A stretch of 64,000 bases of DNA from Bacteroidetes bacterium GWE2_42_24 (GCA_001768515.1 MEOA01000001.1:124001-188000); one strand, 5' to 3'; positions 18,372 to 27,930 are shown, counted from the first letter of the stretch. Numbers and translations: made by a program. The notes: generated from the sequence alone by a model not told the origin.

Positions 18372-18650
18372 ATGAATGCTTCGCTTGGTTTTTTCGAAAT
18401 TTTACTGATCATCATCCTGTCTTTTTATCTGATGGGATGGCTGAGCCGACTTCTACTACCCATCCTGACCAAAGCCTACCTTAAAAGAATGTCGAAAAGG
18501 TTTGGGTTTCAAATGCCGGAACAGGAACAACCAAAGCCGGGCAAACCCGGTAAGGTAAGCATCAAGAATGAGCCATCGCAGGAGGGTATTCGCGCCGGCA
18601 ATCTTGACAATGTAGGCGAATATACCGAATATGAAGAAATAAAAGAATAA
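18372..18650 (+). CDS. DUF4834-like small membrane protein
   Basis: A 92-residue protein with one N-terminal membrane segment (about residues 7-32) and a polar, Pro/Lys-rich tail ending G-E-Y-T-E-Y-E-E-I. Topology, length and the acidic tyrosine-containing end match DUF4834, a Bacteroidota family of unknown role. It precedes the YfhO-like gene, which has its own promoter. Confidence 0.72.
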   Translation: MNASLGFFEILLIIILSFYLMGWLSRLLLPILTKAYLKRMSKRFGFQMPEQEQPKPGKPGKVSIKNEPSQEGIRAGNLDNVGEYTEYEEIKE

Positions 18651-18671
18651 GTTCTGCTCAAAAAACCGGCA

Positions 18672-18703
18672 TTGCAGTAAGTTAACCCTTTTTGCTACCT
18701 TTG
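18672..18703 (+). promoter_or_regulatory. Promoter of the YfhO-like gene
   Basis: TTG (18672-18674), 21-base spacer, TACCTTTG (18696-18703). The ATG is 74 bases further on. Confidence 0.68.
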
Positions 18704-18777
18704 ACAGGTATTTCTTAACCGCATAATCACGACCAATCATCATTTACCGTTTCTGACTCAGTCACAAACTAATTATT

Positions 18778-21237
18778 ATGGAAAAAAGACCGTTAACCCG
18801 TCTGATCCCCGTTATCACCGCGATCATAGTTTTCCTCGCCGTCACACTTATCTACTTTGCCCCTTTGCTGGAAGGAAAGAAAATTCAACAAGGCGATATC
18901 AGAAACTGGACAGGGATGTCCAAAGAAATTGTTGATTTCAGAGCTAAAACAGGCGAAGAACCGTTGTGGACCAACTCGATGTTTGGTGGTATGCCAGCTT
19001 ATCAAATCTCGACACAGTACCCTGACAATCTGATGAAAAATGTTGATTCGGTCCTTAGACTTGGTCTTCCCGGACCTGCCGGATTGCTTTTTGTCAGTTT
19101 CCTTGGTTTTTTCATTCTGCTGCTGGTGCTTAAAGCCGACCCATGGACAGCTCTTGTTGGTGCGCTTGCATACGGATTTTCTTCCTATTTCTTCATTATT
19201 CTCGAGGCGGGACATAATTCCAAAGCACATGCGATGGCCTATATGGCTCCCGTGCTGGCAGGTGTAATACTCACCTACCGCGGGAAATACCTATCAGGAG
19301 GAGTCCTTACAGCCTTGGCCGCCTCGCTGCAGCTAACAGCCAATCACCTCCAGATTACATACTACCTGCTACTTGTGCTGCTTATCGTTGCTGCAGGGCT
19401 TAAGTTCGTCGCTTTCAAAGAAAAACAGTTACCAACCTTCTTCAAAGCTACCGGGGTTCTGGCAGCAGCGGCACTACTGGCTGTGCTCCCTTCCATCACC
19501 AACTTATGGGTTACATGGGAATACGGTAAGGAATCAACGCGTGGAAAATCAGAACTCACCATTAATGAGAAGAACCAGACTGCCGGTCTCGATAAAGATT
19601 ATGTCACCCAATGGAGCTATGGTGTAGGTGAAACGTGGAGTTTACTCATTCCCAACATTAAAGGAGGCGCCAGCGATGCGCTCGGGAACCATGAAGAGGC
19701 ACTCGGAAAAGCCGATCCTCAGATGAGGCAATACGTGGCTCAAAGTAATGCCTATTGGGGGGATCAACCATTTACCTCAGGACCAGTGTATGTTGGTGCA
19801 ATCGTCATTTTCCTGTTTGTACTAGGGCTCATCATTGTAAATGGTGCTCTGAAATGGGCATTGCTGATCGTTACTATGCTGAGCATCATGCTTGCCTGGG
19901 GACATAATTTTATGCCCCTCTCCGATTTTTTCCTCGACTATGTTCCGGGATACAACAAATTCAGAGCGGTATCCATGACACTGGTCATGGCTGAACTATG
20001 TATACCCATCCTGGCTTTTCTGGCACTGAGTCAGATTGCCAACGGTAAAACCATTTTCAAAGATTTGCGAAAACCATTGTTTATTGCCTTAGGAATAACT
20101 GCCGGAATAGCGCTGCTCTTCGCTCTAATTCCCACCGCGTTTTTCGATTTCTTAAGTGCCCAGGAAATTATCCAGTATGCTGAAATGAAAACCAAAGGTG
20201 GTGATGCTGCCACTCAGGTCTCGGTCTTTACCAACAGCCTTGAAGCGGTGAGAATTTCCATTTTTAAAGCTGACGCCATCAGAAGTTTCCTGTTCATACT
20301 CCTTGCTGGTTCGGTCATCTTTGCCTGGAGTTACATGAAACTTCACAGGGCATTCCTGTTTATTGCTCTTGCACTGCTGGTTATCACAGACATGTATACC
20401 ATCAATCGCAGATATCTGAACGAAAAAGATTTTGTAAAGGCCTCACTGGTTGACAAACCATTCGTTCCAACCAATGCCGACAAACTGATTATGAGGGACG
20501 TTGATCCCAATTTCAGAGTACTGAATCTGGCAGCCAATACCTTCAACGATGCCTCAACCTCCTATTTTCACAAGAGTATCGGCGGCTATCATGGCGCCAA
20601 ACTCGAGCGTTATCAAGAACTTATTGATCACCAGATATCGAAGAATAACATGAGTGTTCTCAATATGCTCAACACGAAGTATTTCATTATTCCCAATGAC
20701 AAGCGCCAGCCGGAGGTACAAATCAACATGGCAGCACTCGGAAATGCATGGTTTGTTGATTCCTGCAAAATGGTCGACAATGCCAATCAGGAGATGGAAG
20801 CCCTCAGCAATTTTAATCCTAAAACCACGGCAATTGTCGACAAACGATTTACCGACCTTCTCAAGGGGTTTGCTCCTGCAGCTGACTCTCTTTCGGTAAT
20901 CAGTCTTCAATCCTATGCTCCCAACCACCTTGTATACAGATCGAATGCAGTGACTGACCGATTAACTGTGTTCTCTGAGATTTATTATTCGCATGGCTGG
21001 AACGCTTATATTGACGGGAAACCTGTACCCCATTTCAGGGTTAATTATGTGTTGCGCGCCATGATGGTACCCGCCGGACAACATACAATTGATTTCAAAT
21101 TTGAACCGAAGGCTTATCATACAGGCGAGACCATTGCTTACTTTGGCTCTATACTGATTCTTATACTGCTTGTGGTAGCAATATTCTTCGATCTCAAATC
21201 CAGAGGTGGAATTCTGCCAACGGGCAAAAAGAAATAA
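18778..21237 (+). CDS. YfhO-like multi-pass membrane protein (GT-C type)
   Basis: An 819-residue membrane protein with about twelve hydrophobic helices in the first 560 residues, a long outside domain, and a final helix near residue 790. N-M-L-N-T-K-Y-F-I-I (about residue 630) and the late D-G-K-P-V-P segment are typical of the YfhO family. The fold resembles GT-C glycosyltransferases that use lipid-linked sugars; in Firmicutes YfhO glycosylates lipoteichoic acid, but the Bacteroidota substrate is unknown. Its place before surface-glycan genes fits a glycan role. A strong terminator follows the stop. Confidence 0.85.
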   Translation: MEKRPLTRLIPVITAIIVFLAVTLIYFAPLLEGKKIQQGDIRNWTGMSKEIVDFRAKTGEEPLWTNSMFGGMPAYQISTQYPDNLMKNVDSVLRLGLPGPAGLLFVSFLGFFILLLVLKADPWTALVGALAYGFSSYFFIILEAGHNSKAHAMAYMAPVLAGVILTYRGKYLSGGVLTALAASLQLTANHLQITYYLLLVLLIVAAGLKFVAFKEKQLPTFFKATGVLAAAALLAVLPSITNLWVTWEYGKESTRGKSELTINEKNQTAGLDKDYVTQWSYGVGETWSLLIPNIKGGASDALGNHEEALGKADPQMRQYVAQSNAYWGDQPFTSGPVYVGAIVIFLFVLGLIIVNGALKWALLIVTMLSIMLAWGHNFMPLSDFFLDYVPGYNKFRAVSMTLVMAELCIPILAFLALSQIANGKTIFKDLRKPLFIALGITAGIALLFALIPTAFFDFLSAQEIIQYAEMKTKGGDAATQVSVFTNSLEAVRISIFKADAIRSFLFILLAGSVIFAWSYMKLHRAFLFIALALLVITDMYTINRRYLNEKDFVKASLVDKPFVPTNADKLIMRDVDPNFRVLNLAANTFNDASTSYFHKSIGGYHGAKLERYQELIDHQISKNNMSVLNMLNTKYFIIPNDKRQPEVQINMAALGNAWFVDSCKMVDNANQEMEALSNFNPKTTAIVDKRFTDLLKGFAPAADSLSVISLQSYAPNHLVYRSNAVTDRLTVFSEIYYSHGWNAYIDGKPVPHFRVNYVLRAMMVPAGQHTIDFKFEPKAYHTGETIAYFGSILILILLVVAIFFDLKSRGGILPTGKKK

Positions 21238-21246
21238 ACTCATTCT

Positions 21247-21271
21247 GCCCGGCGCTTCGCCGGGCTTTTTT
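21247..21271 (+). terminator. Strong intrinsic terminator after the YfhO-like gene
   Basis: Perfect 8-bp GC stem (21247-21254 with 21258-21265), three-base loop, six T. It ends only 6 bases before the ATG of the next gene at 21278. Confidence 0.85.
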
Positions 21272-21277
21272 CACTAC

Positions 21278-22603
21278 ATGAAAAAAGCGCTGATTATTAC
21301 TTACTACTGGCCTCCAAGTGGCGGAGCCGGAGTTCAGCGATGGCTGAAGTTCTCGAAATATTTACGCGAATATGGTTGGGAACCCATTATATACACACCT
21401 GAAAACCCAGAGTATCCTGCTATCGATCCTTCACTCATGAACGATATCCCCGAGGGGATCCAAGTGATTAAACACCCCATTTGGGAACCTTTCGACATTT
21501 ATAAACGGCTTATCGGGATGAAGAAGAACGACCGGCTTGCAGCAGGATTCCTCTCCGAAAAGAAAAAACCATCAAAGATTCAAAACCTGATGGTGTGGAT
21601 CAGGGGCAACTTTTTTATTCCTGATGCCCGGATGTTCTGGATCAAGCCTTCAATCCGATTTCTGAAATGCTGGCTCAAAGAAAACCAGGTTGATGCCATC
21701 GTATCAACAGGTCCTCCTCACTCGATGCACCTGATCGCCTTAGGACTCAAACGGGCTACCGGACTTCCCTGGCTGGCCGATTTTCGTGACCCATGGACTC
21801 GCATCGACTTTTACCATGACCTGCGACTTACCCAATGGGCCGACAGCAGACATCATCGTCTGGAAAAAGCTGTATTAATGCAAGCTGACCGACTTGTTAC
21901 TGTCAGCTATAATTGGGCCAACGACTTCAAAAACGACGGATCACCTGAATTCAAGATAATTACCAACGGATTCGATCCTGCCGATTTTCCAGAGCCAATG
22001 ACTACAAAGCCCCCGAAGTTTATCCTCACACATATCGGGTCATTGAACAAAGACCGCAATCCGGCCTTTCTCTGGAAGACACTGGGAGAACTCGCCCAAG
22101 AATCAGAAGAGTTCAGAAATAACCTCATCATACGTTTTATTGGCAAAACCGATTTTTCAGCCTTTGAGAATATCAATGAAAACGGACTCTCTGCCTGCGT
22201 CGAGAATATTGATTATGTCCCTCACCACAAGGCATTAGAGCTTTCGGCAGAATCGGCTGTCCTGCTATTGCTCATCAACAATACCCCCAACTCGATGGGT
22301 ATTATCCCGGGGAAGGTATTTGAATACCTTGCCACACGTCGCCCCTTACTCTGTATTGGCCCCTCTGAAGGCGACAGCGCCAGGATTATACGTGACCTGA
22401 ATGCCGGCGAACTGGTTAACTTCGGTGATTCTGCAAATCTCAGGTCAGCTATTCTTTCTCTCTTCGACCGGTATAAGAAAGGAGAGAATACCATTACAAG
22501 CAACATTAACCGTTTCTCCAGAAAGATGCTGGCAGGGACGATTGCCGCCGAATTAGACCAACTTACGCAACGAGAAGTATCTCAATCATCCAACAGATTT
22601 TAA
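21278..22603 (+). CDS. Glycosyltransferase, GT4-like
   Basis: A 441-residue GT-B-fold glycosyltransferase. The N terminus reads I-I-T-Y-Y-W-P-P-S-G-G-A-G-V-Q-R, the acceptor-side glycine loop of GT4-like enzymes. P-G-K-V-F-E-Y-L-A-T-R-R-P (about residue 345) is the nucleotide-sugar motif. The open frame reaches 21206, but that extension contains the terminator hairpin; ATG 21278 (M-K-K-A-L-I) is right. It probably adds a sugar to a surface polysaccharide on the cytosolic face. The acyltransferase downstream follows after 10 bases. Confidence 0.88.
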   Translation: MKKALIITYYWPPSGGAGVQRWLKFSKYLREYGWEPIIYTPENPEYPAIDPSLMNDIPEGIQVIKHPIWEPFDIYKRLIGMKKNDRLAAGFLSEKKKPSKIQNLMVWIRGNFFIPDARMFWIKPSIRFLKCWLKENQVDAIVSTGPPHSMHLIALGLKRATGLPWLADFRDPWTRIDFYHDLRLTQWADSRHHRLEKAVLMQADRLVTVSYNWANDFKNDGSPEFKIITNGFDPADFPEPMTTKPPKFILTHIGSLNKDRNPAFLWKTLGELAQESEEFRNNLIIRFIGKTDFSAFENINENGLSACVENIDYVPHHKALELSAESAVLLLLINNTPNSMGIIPGKVFEYLATRRPLLCIGPSEGDSARIIRDLNAGELVNFGDSANLRSAILSLFDRYKKGENTITSNINRFSRKMLAGTIAAELDQLTQREVSQSSNRF

Positions 22604-22613
22604 ACGTCACATC

Positions 22614-23270
22614 ATGCTGCAATTTCTTTGGATCACCTTTGTCAGGGTACTAAACCCGACCTGCAAAATCAGGGCTGCAAGCCTTGGCCGTTCGGTAATT
22701 TTCGGGAAGGGAGTAACGGTTGAAAGCGGATCGCATATCATTGCAGCCCGGATTGATGACTATACCTACATCAACAAAAACTGCCAGATTGATCGTAGCG
22801 TTGTATCAATTGGGCGTTTTTGCAGTATCGCTTACAATGTAAAAATCGGATTAGGGAATCATCCAACCGGATGGGTTAGTACACACCCGTTCGCTTATGA
22901 GAAAAAATACGGATTCGTAAAAACTGGCAGGGCCTTCGAGGAACAAGCACTAAAATCCACCATTATAGGAAACGATGTATGGATAGGGGCCAATAGCACA
23001 ATTCTTGCCGGGGTTACCATAGGTCATGGCGCGATTGTCGGAGCCCATTCCCTAGTGACTTGCGACGTAGAACCCTATAGCATCGTCGTGGGGACTCCTG
23101 CCCGACACCTCAGATACCGTTTTGAGGCACACACTATCGACCGTCTGTTAAAATCAGCATGGTGGAATATGGACTACTCGAAACTTAAAAAAAGCGTCAG
23201 TTTAATGGATAACCCCGATAATTTCCTTGACAGTATTTCAGGAGGCCAGAATCCTGCTGACAAAAGTTGA
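22614..23270 (+). CDS. Hexapeptide-repeat acyltransferase (CatB/XAT-like)
   Basis: A 218-residue left-handed beta-helix transferase. The repeats include V-S-I-G-R-F-C-S-I, I-I-G-N-D-V-W-I-G-A-N-S-T-I-L-A-G-V-T-I-G and S-I-V-V-G-T-P-A-R, with the likely catalytic histidine in G-N-H-P-T. Family members O- or N-acetylate sugars or antibiotics; next to glycosyltransferase genes a glycan substrate is most likely. Its 3' end overlaps the convergent gpsA-like gene by 33 bases. Confidence 0.85.
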   Translation: MLQFLWITFVRVLNPTCKIRAASLGRSVIFGKGVTVESGSHIIAARIDDYTYINKNCQIDRSVVSIGRFCSIAYNVKIGLGNHPTGWVSTHPFAYEKKYGFVKTGRAFEEQALKSTIIGNDVWIGANSTILAGVTIGHGAIVGAHSLVTCDVEPYSIVVGTPARHLRYRFEAHTIDRLLKSAWWNMDYSKLKKSVSLMDNPDNFLDSISGGQNPADKS

Positions 23271-24218
23271 AATATTGTAAGGCTCATTGAAAACCTTATA
23301 GAGCTCATTCATCAGGAAGTACTTTCCCTCGGGAACCCCACTGCTTCTAAATTTATCAACAAAAACGCCCACAGCAATCTTTCCCTCCAGAACCACCTTA
23401 TCGGGAATGTCATTACTAAAGAAACCTTTCCCTATCAAGAGGCCCAAGGTACGATTACGGCTCAAATCGTTGAGCGCTGTCAATCCGAAATCACCAATTC
23501 CGCAATAACGAAACATCGTCTCTTCGTGTCCACCAGAATAGGCCAGAATATGTCTCATTTCGTTGAAAGCTTTGGTAAACACCAAAAACCTAAGATTGGG
23601 AGAGCTAAACTGGGCATCGACAATGCCAATAATGATAGCATAAATATTCTTCAGAATACTCACCAATTCTACTCCGGTGACATCTGTTGTTGAATCGGTA
23701 CAAATGATGGTAGAGGAAAACAATTGTGTAACATCATCCACTACCTGAAGATTGGCAGCACCTATCGTCATGGAGGTGGGAATGTGATTAATAAGCTCAC
23801 GGGCAAAAGTAGGCCCCTTAAGCGTACACACTGGATTAGGAAGTAATTGTTGTAGGTTCTCTACGATGGTCTGGTTGTCGTTACCAAAACCCTTAGACAG
23901 ATTAACCAGTAATGCTTTGGGGTTAAGATCGCCCGACAATTGTACAAGGTAGTTGACGACCACCACTGAAGGAAGTGCCAGAAATACAACATCAGCAACA
24001 TTTAAAACAGAGGTATCGGTTGTTGCCTGAAGTCGTGGGTTAAGCTTAATCTGCGGAAAATATGCAGAATTATAATGGGTGATATTAATTTCATCAACTA
24101 CTGATGTTTCAACCGACAACAGTGTTACATCAAGAGCCTCTTTATCGGCAAGAATGTGACCCAGGGCTGTTCCCATTGTGCCGGCTCCCGCAATACATAT
24201 TGTTTGATAATCGCTCAT
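23238..24218 (-). CDS. NAD(P)H-dependent glycerol-3-phosphate dehydrogenase-like protein
   Basis: A 326-residue protein of the GpsA fold: an N-terminal Rossmann loop G-A-G-T-M-G-T-A-L-G, then F-L-A-L-P-S, N-L-S-K-G-F-G, G-P-T-F-A-R-E-L and the helix K-N-I-Y-A-I-I-I-G-I around the catalytic lysine. L-S-R-N-R-T-L-G matches the C-terminal substrate loop. The frame opens at 24302, but a TATCTTTG box at 24235-24242 lies in that extension, so ATG 24218 is preferred. The usual reaction makes sn-glycerol 3-phosphate for phospholipids. Sequence drift from housekeeping GpsA and the glycan context leave a different hydroxy-acid or polyol phosphate possible. Confidence 0.8.
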   Translation of the reverse strand: MSDYQTICIAGAGTMGTALGHILADKEALDVTLLSVETSVVDEINITHYNSAYFPQIKLNPRLQATTDTSVLNVADVVFLALPSVVVVNYLVQLSGDLNPKALLVNLSKGFGNDNQTIVENLQQLLPNPVCTLKGPTFARELINHIPTSMTIGAANLQVVDDVTQLFSSTIICTDSTTDVTGVELVSILKNIYAIIIGIVDAQFSSPNLRFLVFTKAFNEMRHILAYSGGHEETMFRYCGIGDFGLTALNDLSRNRTLGLLIGKGFFSNDIPDKVVLEGKIAVGVFVDKFRSSGVPEGKYFLMNELYKVFNEPYNISTFVSRILAS

Positions 24219-24234
24219 TGCTTCTATAAAAATG

Positions 24235-24242
24235 CAAAGATA
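24235..24242 (-). promoter_or_regulatory. Candidate -7 box (TATCTTTG) for the gpsA-like gene
   Basis: Minus-strand TATCTTTG ends 16 bases before ATG 24218. It helps choose that start over the longer frame. Confidence 0.5.
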
Positions 24243-24315
24243 GAGTAATTCCACAAGCATCAGAAATGCGTCCTGAACCGCTGTGCCTACGAATGTAACC
24301 ATCCGTTAAAAAACA

Positions 24316-24323
24316 TACCTTTG
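24316..24323 (+). promoter_or_regulatory. Candidate -7 box (TACCTTTG) for the nonulosonic acid operon
   Basis: TACCTTTG lies in the divergent spacer, 123 bases before the neuD-like ATG, which would give the operon a leader of more than 100 bases. Confidence 0.45.
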
Positions 24324-24446
24324 TGGTATGTTCTGTCGGGCAAATAATTTAGAGCTTGCCACTAATCAGAGGCTTTTCATTATAAAACAACTGATTACCG
24401 GTAAGTTAAACCGCATTGTTTGTCACTTATAATCTCATATACCTGA

Positions 24447-25097
24447 ATGACAAAAGAAAAATTAGTACTAATCGGAGCCGGGGGACATTGTAAATCCGTA
24501 ATCGAGGCTGTTGAAGACAGCGGGCTGTTTTCCATTGTCGGAATCGTCGGGGAACCAGGTCAACTCAACGAATCAGTGCTGGGTTATAAGGTGATCGCCC
24601 TTGATGAAGACCTTCCACGGTTGGTCAAAGAATACAGACATTTCTTCGTGACCATAGGCCAGATCAGATATTCTACACCAAGGGTCAAAATCTTCAACAT
24701 TCTTCTGGAATTAGGCTGCCATCTGCCTGTCATCATTTCTTCCAAAGCCCAAGTCTCAAAATATTCGAAACTAGGTCAGGGAACCTTGGTCATGCCATTT
24801 GCATTCGTAAATGCAGGTGTGACTATTGGCGACAATTGCATAATTAACACAGCCGCCATCATCGAACACGAAACATGTATCGGTTCGCACAATCATTTGT
24901 CAACGGGGTGTGTTGTAAATGGAAACTGCATCATCGGGAACAACAATTTTCTGGGAACCAATTCAACGCTACTCAACAACATTACTGTTGGCAACCACAA
25001 CCTTATCGGAGCCAGCTCGGTAGTGGTGAAGAATGTGGGTGATCATTTAAAACTCTTTGGAAACCCTGCGACAATCATTGGAACCTCAAATGAATAA
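24447..25097 (+). CDS. neuD: NeuD/PglD-family sugar O- or N-acetyltransferase
   Basis: A 216-residue protein. The N-terminal part (V-L-I-G-A-G-G-H-C-K-S-V-I-E) is the Rossmann-like substrate domain of NeuD/PglD, and the C-terminal half is a left-handed beta-helix (I-I-N-T-A-A-I-I-E-H-E-T with catalytic His, L-S-T-G-C-V-V-N-G). NeuD-type enzymes acetylate sialic acid or its precursors; PglD acetylates UDP-4-amino sugars. Placement directly before neuB (8-base overlap) favours a nonulosonic acid role, but exact position and donor are not determined. Confidence 0.83.
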   Translation: MTKEKLVLIGAGGHCKSVIEAVEDSGLFSIVGIVGEPGQLNESVLGYKVIALDEDLPRLVKEYRHFFVTIGQIRYSTPRVKIFNILLELGCHLPVIISSKAQVSKYSKLGQGTLVMPFAFVNAGVTIGDNCIINTAAIIEHETCIGSHNHLSTGCVVNGNCIIGNNNFLGTNSTLLNNITVGNHNLIGASSVVVKNVGDHLKLFGNPATIIGTSNE

Positions 25098-26109
25098 AAC
25101 ACTTATCATCGCCGAGGCTGGTGTCAATCACAACGGAAGTTCAGAACTGGCTTTCAGGCTAATTGATGCTGCAGCCAATGCTGGTGCCGACATCGTCAAG
25201 TTTCAAACATTTAAAACCGACCTGTTGGTAACAGTCAATGCTCCAAAAGCAGGTTATCAGAAAAAAAATTCCAGTGAATCAGATGAAAGTCAGTATGAAA
25301 TGCTTCGTAAGCTTGAGCTTTCTAAAAGTCAGCATCTCGAACTGATGGAACACTGCCTGTCTCGAAACATCAGGTTTTGGTCAACTGCCTTTGATAACGA
25401 CAGTATCGACCTCCTGGCGGAACTGGGAATCAGTATGTTTAAGGTACCCAGTGGAGAAATCACCAACAAGCCTTTCCTACAAAAAATTGGAAAAACGGCC
25501 GGTGAGGTAATCCTTTCAACAGGTATGGCCACCATAGAAGAAATCAGCGACGCCATCGAAGTGCTAACCAACGCGGGTTTACCAAAAGAGAAAATCACCC
25601 TGTTGCACTGCACCACCGAATATCCCGCGCCCATTCATGAAGTAAATCTGAGAGCCATGGCCACCATGCGAGAGACCTTTGGCCTGGAGACCGGATACTC
25701 CGACCATACTCAGGGAATAGAAATACCGATAGCAGCCGTTACACTCGGTGCCACAGTCATTGAAAAACATTTTACCCTCGACCGTAATCTTCCTGGTCCC
25801 GACCATAAATCATCACTTGAGCCTGATGAACTGAAAAAGATGGTTGAAGCCATTCGAAAAGTAGAAGTTGCCCTCGGCGACGGTGTCAAACAGCCGACCC
25901 CCTCCGAAATAAAAAACAGGATCGCTGCCCGAAAGAGCATCCATCTGGCCCATGACCTTCCCGAAGGACATATTCTGATGCCCGACGACCTGATTATGAA
26001 ACGCCCCGGCGATGGAATCAGCCCCATGCACATGGATTTCATTATAGGACGAAAACTTCTCAAAACGGTAACAGCTAACACCAAACTTCAAATGAATTTT
26101 ATAAAATGA
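25090..26109 (+). CDS. neuB: N-acetylneuraminate/legionaminate synthase (NeuB family)
   Basis: NeuB-type synthases condense phosphoenolpyruvate with ManNAc or a 2,4-diamino-6-deoxymannose to make a nine-carbon acid. The 339-residue protein has I-I-A-E-A-G-V-N-H-N-G, V-K-F-Q-T-F, K-V-P-S-G-E-I-T-N, L-S-T-G-M-A, H-C-T-T-E-Y-P-A, Y-S-D-H-T, and E-K-H-F-T-L-D-R, followed by a C-terminal SAF antifreeze-like domain (about residues 280-339). The start at 25090 overlaps neuD. Sequence alone does not separate NeuB from LegI; the PtmE-like gene downstream tilts toward legionaminate. Confidence 0.92.
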   Translation: MNKTLIIAEAGVNHNGSSELAFRLIDAAANAGADIVKFQTFKTDLLVTVNAPKAGYQKKNSSESDESQYEMLRKLELSKSQHLELMEHCLSRNIRFWSTAFDNDSIDLLAELGISMFKVPSGEITNKPFLQKIGKTAGEVILSTGMATIEEISDAIEVLTNAGLPKEKITLLHCTTEYPAPIHEVNLRAMATMRETFGLETGYSDHTQGIEIPIAAVTLGATVIEKHFTLDRNLPGPDHKSSLEPDELKKMVEAIRKVEVALGDGVKQPTPSEIKNRIAARKSIHLAHDLPEGHILMPDDLIMKRPGDGISPMHMDFIIGRKLLKTVTANTKLQMNFIK

Positions 26110-26145
26110 ATAGTCCTATAAGTTTTCAAAGCAAACTTTTTACTA

Positions 26146-27198
26146 ATGAGCGCTTCTGAACTTAACCGTCATTCCATTCTCTTCCGGAAAACCATCAGGG
26201 AAGCTTTGGCTATGCTGAACGACGTACCCGATACCCTGACACTCTTCTCGGTTGACGATACCGGTGTTTTACTGGGTACTGTAACCGATGGCGACATCAG
26301 GCGTGGCCTGCTTCGGGGTGTAACACTCGAAAGCTCTGTCGAAGAGGTCATCTTCAGAAACCCAAGGTTCATCAGGGACAAAGATTTTAAACTCAACGAC
26401 ATTGAACACTTCAGACAAAGCCGCATTAAACTGGTACCCGTTCTCGATGATCAGCATCGAATCGTACGAATTATCGACCTGAGCCGCAAAAAATCAGTTC
26501 TTCCGTTAGAAGTGGTCATCATGGCAGGAGGAAGAGGAGAAAGGTTGCGTCCCCTCACCGATACTACCCCGAAACCAATGTTGTTTATTGGCAGCAAACC
26601 CATTTTGGAGCACAACATCGACCGGCTTATCGAATTTGGTCTCAACGATTTCCACATCACAACACGTTACCTGGGTCACCAAATCTCTGATTATTTTGGC
26701 AATGGCTTAGAAAAAATGATAAAAATTGATTACGTCAATGAAGATCAACCATTAGGGACCATTGGAGCTGTCAGCCTCATCAATAATCTTACCAGTGAAC
26801 ATGTGCTTGTCATGAATTCCGATGTGCTCACAAACATCGATTATGAAGACTTCTACAAAGCATTTCTGAACGAAGAGGCCGACATGGCTGTGGCATCAAT
26901 TCCCTACAAAGTCAATATGCCCTTTGCTATCCTCGAAACCGAAGGCAACCGGATTCTCTCTTTCAGGGAGAAACCGGTGTTCACCCACTTTGCCAATGCA
27001 GGCATCTATATCATTAAAAGATCTTTGCTCCACATGATTCCCCTCGGCAAGAAATTCGATGCAACAGAACTCATGACCGACATCATAGAGAGAGGGCTAA
27101 AAATGATCCATTATCCGATCATCGGCTACTGGACAGATATCGGCCGGATTGAAGATTTTGAGAAAGCTAATCAGGATATTCATCACATCCGGTTCTAA
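26146..27198 (+). CDS. CBS-domain sugar nucleotidyltransferase (PtmE-like)
   Basis: A 350-residue fusion. Residues 1-115 form a CBS pair (V-T-D-G-D-I-R-R-G, L-V-P-V-L-D). Residues 120-350 form a nucleotidyltransferase with M-A-G-G-R-G-E-R-L-R-P-L-T and T-P-K-P-M-L, the nucleotide and metal loops. This layout is that of Campylobacter PtmE, which makes GDP-glucosamine for legionaminic acid. Here it lies between neuB and the CMP-sugar synthetase with 36- and 33-base gaps. The CBS pair may sense adenine nucleotides. The NDP and sugar used are inferred from context. Confidence 0.85.
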   Translation: MSASELNRHSILFRKTIREALAMLNDVPDTLTLFSVDDTGVLLGTVTDGDIRRGLLRGVTLESSVEEVIFRNPRFIRDKDFKLNDIEHFRQSRIKLVPVLDDQHRIVRIIDLSRKKSVLPLEVVIMAGGRGERLRPLTDTTPKPMLFIGSKPILEHNIDRLIEFGLNDFHITTRYLGHQISDYFGNGLEKMIKIDYVNEDQPLGTIGAVSLINNLTSEHVLVMNSDVLTNIDYEDFYKAFLNEEADMAVASIPYKVNMPFAILETEGNRILSFREKPVFTHFANAGIYIIKRSLLHMIPLGKKFDATELMTDIIERGLKMIHYPIIGYWTDIGRIEDFEKANQDIHHIRF

Positions 27199-27231
27199 AA
27201 GGAAGAACAGAAGTCAATATTCATTAATAAA

Positions 27232-27930
27232 ATGGTACACGATACCCTCTTTATCATTCCCGCCCGCGGGGGTTCCAAAGGAATACCCGGAAAAAATATC
27301 CGTCTGTTTGCCGGCAAACCGCTTCTGGCTTACAGTATTGATCTTGCCCGGGCATTTGTCCCCGACGATAACATTTGCCTGTCAACCGACAGTATTGATA
27401 TTGCCCGTGTAGCAACTCAGATGGGACTCCCGGTTCCCTTTCGCCGTCCCGAGCACCTTGCTACCGACATCGCCTCAAGCCGCGATGTCATACTACATGC
27501 CTTGTCGCATTACGAAACTCTGGGAAAGCATTTTAAACGCTTCGTGCTGCTTCAACCCACCTCACCGCTCCGGCAACCCTTTCATATAGCAGAAGCAATG
27601 GATTTGCTTAAACCATCCATAAATGGCGTCATGTCGGTTAAGTCAACTAACGCCAACCCATACTTCGTCCTATTTGAGGAAGACGAGAACGGTTTTCTGA
27701 AAAAATCAAAAACCGGTTCTTTTAACCGCCGGCAGGATTGTCCGGATGTTTGGGAAGCAAATGGAGCTGTGTATGTATACGACACTGAATGGTATAAAAA
27801 CACGGATGGCAGCAATGCCAAGCTGGTGAAGTACGTCATGGATGAACGCTACTCAGTTGATTTAGATACCGAGACCGACTGGCTCTTTGCTGAATATATG
27901 CAACAACGGCTCTTTAATACAGGCTTTTGA
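27232..27930 (+). CDS. neuA: CMP-nonulosonate cytidylyltransferase (NeuA/LegF-like)
   Basis: A 232-residue enzyme that activates a nonulosonic acid with CTP. The N-terminal P-A-R-G-G-S-K-G-I-P-G-K-N is the CMP-sialate synthetase signature; L-Q-P-T-S-P-L-R, N-G-A-V-Y-V and D-L-D-T-E-T-D match later family motifs. Its length fits the short form without an esterase domain. It is the last plus-strand gene of the unit; its 3' end overlaps the convergent glycosyltransferase-like gene by 17 bases. Confidence 0.9.
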   Translation: MVHDTLFIIPARGGSKGIPGKNIRLFAGKPLLAYSIDLARAFVPDDNICLSTDSIDIARVATQMGLPVPFRRPEHLATDIASSRDVILHALSHYETLGKHFKRFVLLQPTSPLRQPFHIAEAMDLLKPSINGVMSVKSTNANPYFVLFEEDENGFLKKSKTGSFNRRQDCPDVWEANGAVYVYDTEWYKNTDGSNAKLVKYVMDERYSVDLDTETDWLFAEYMQQRLFNTGF

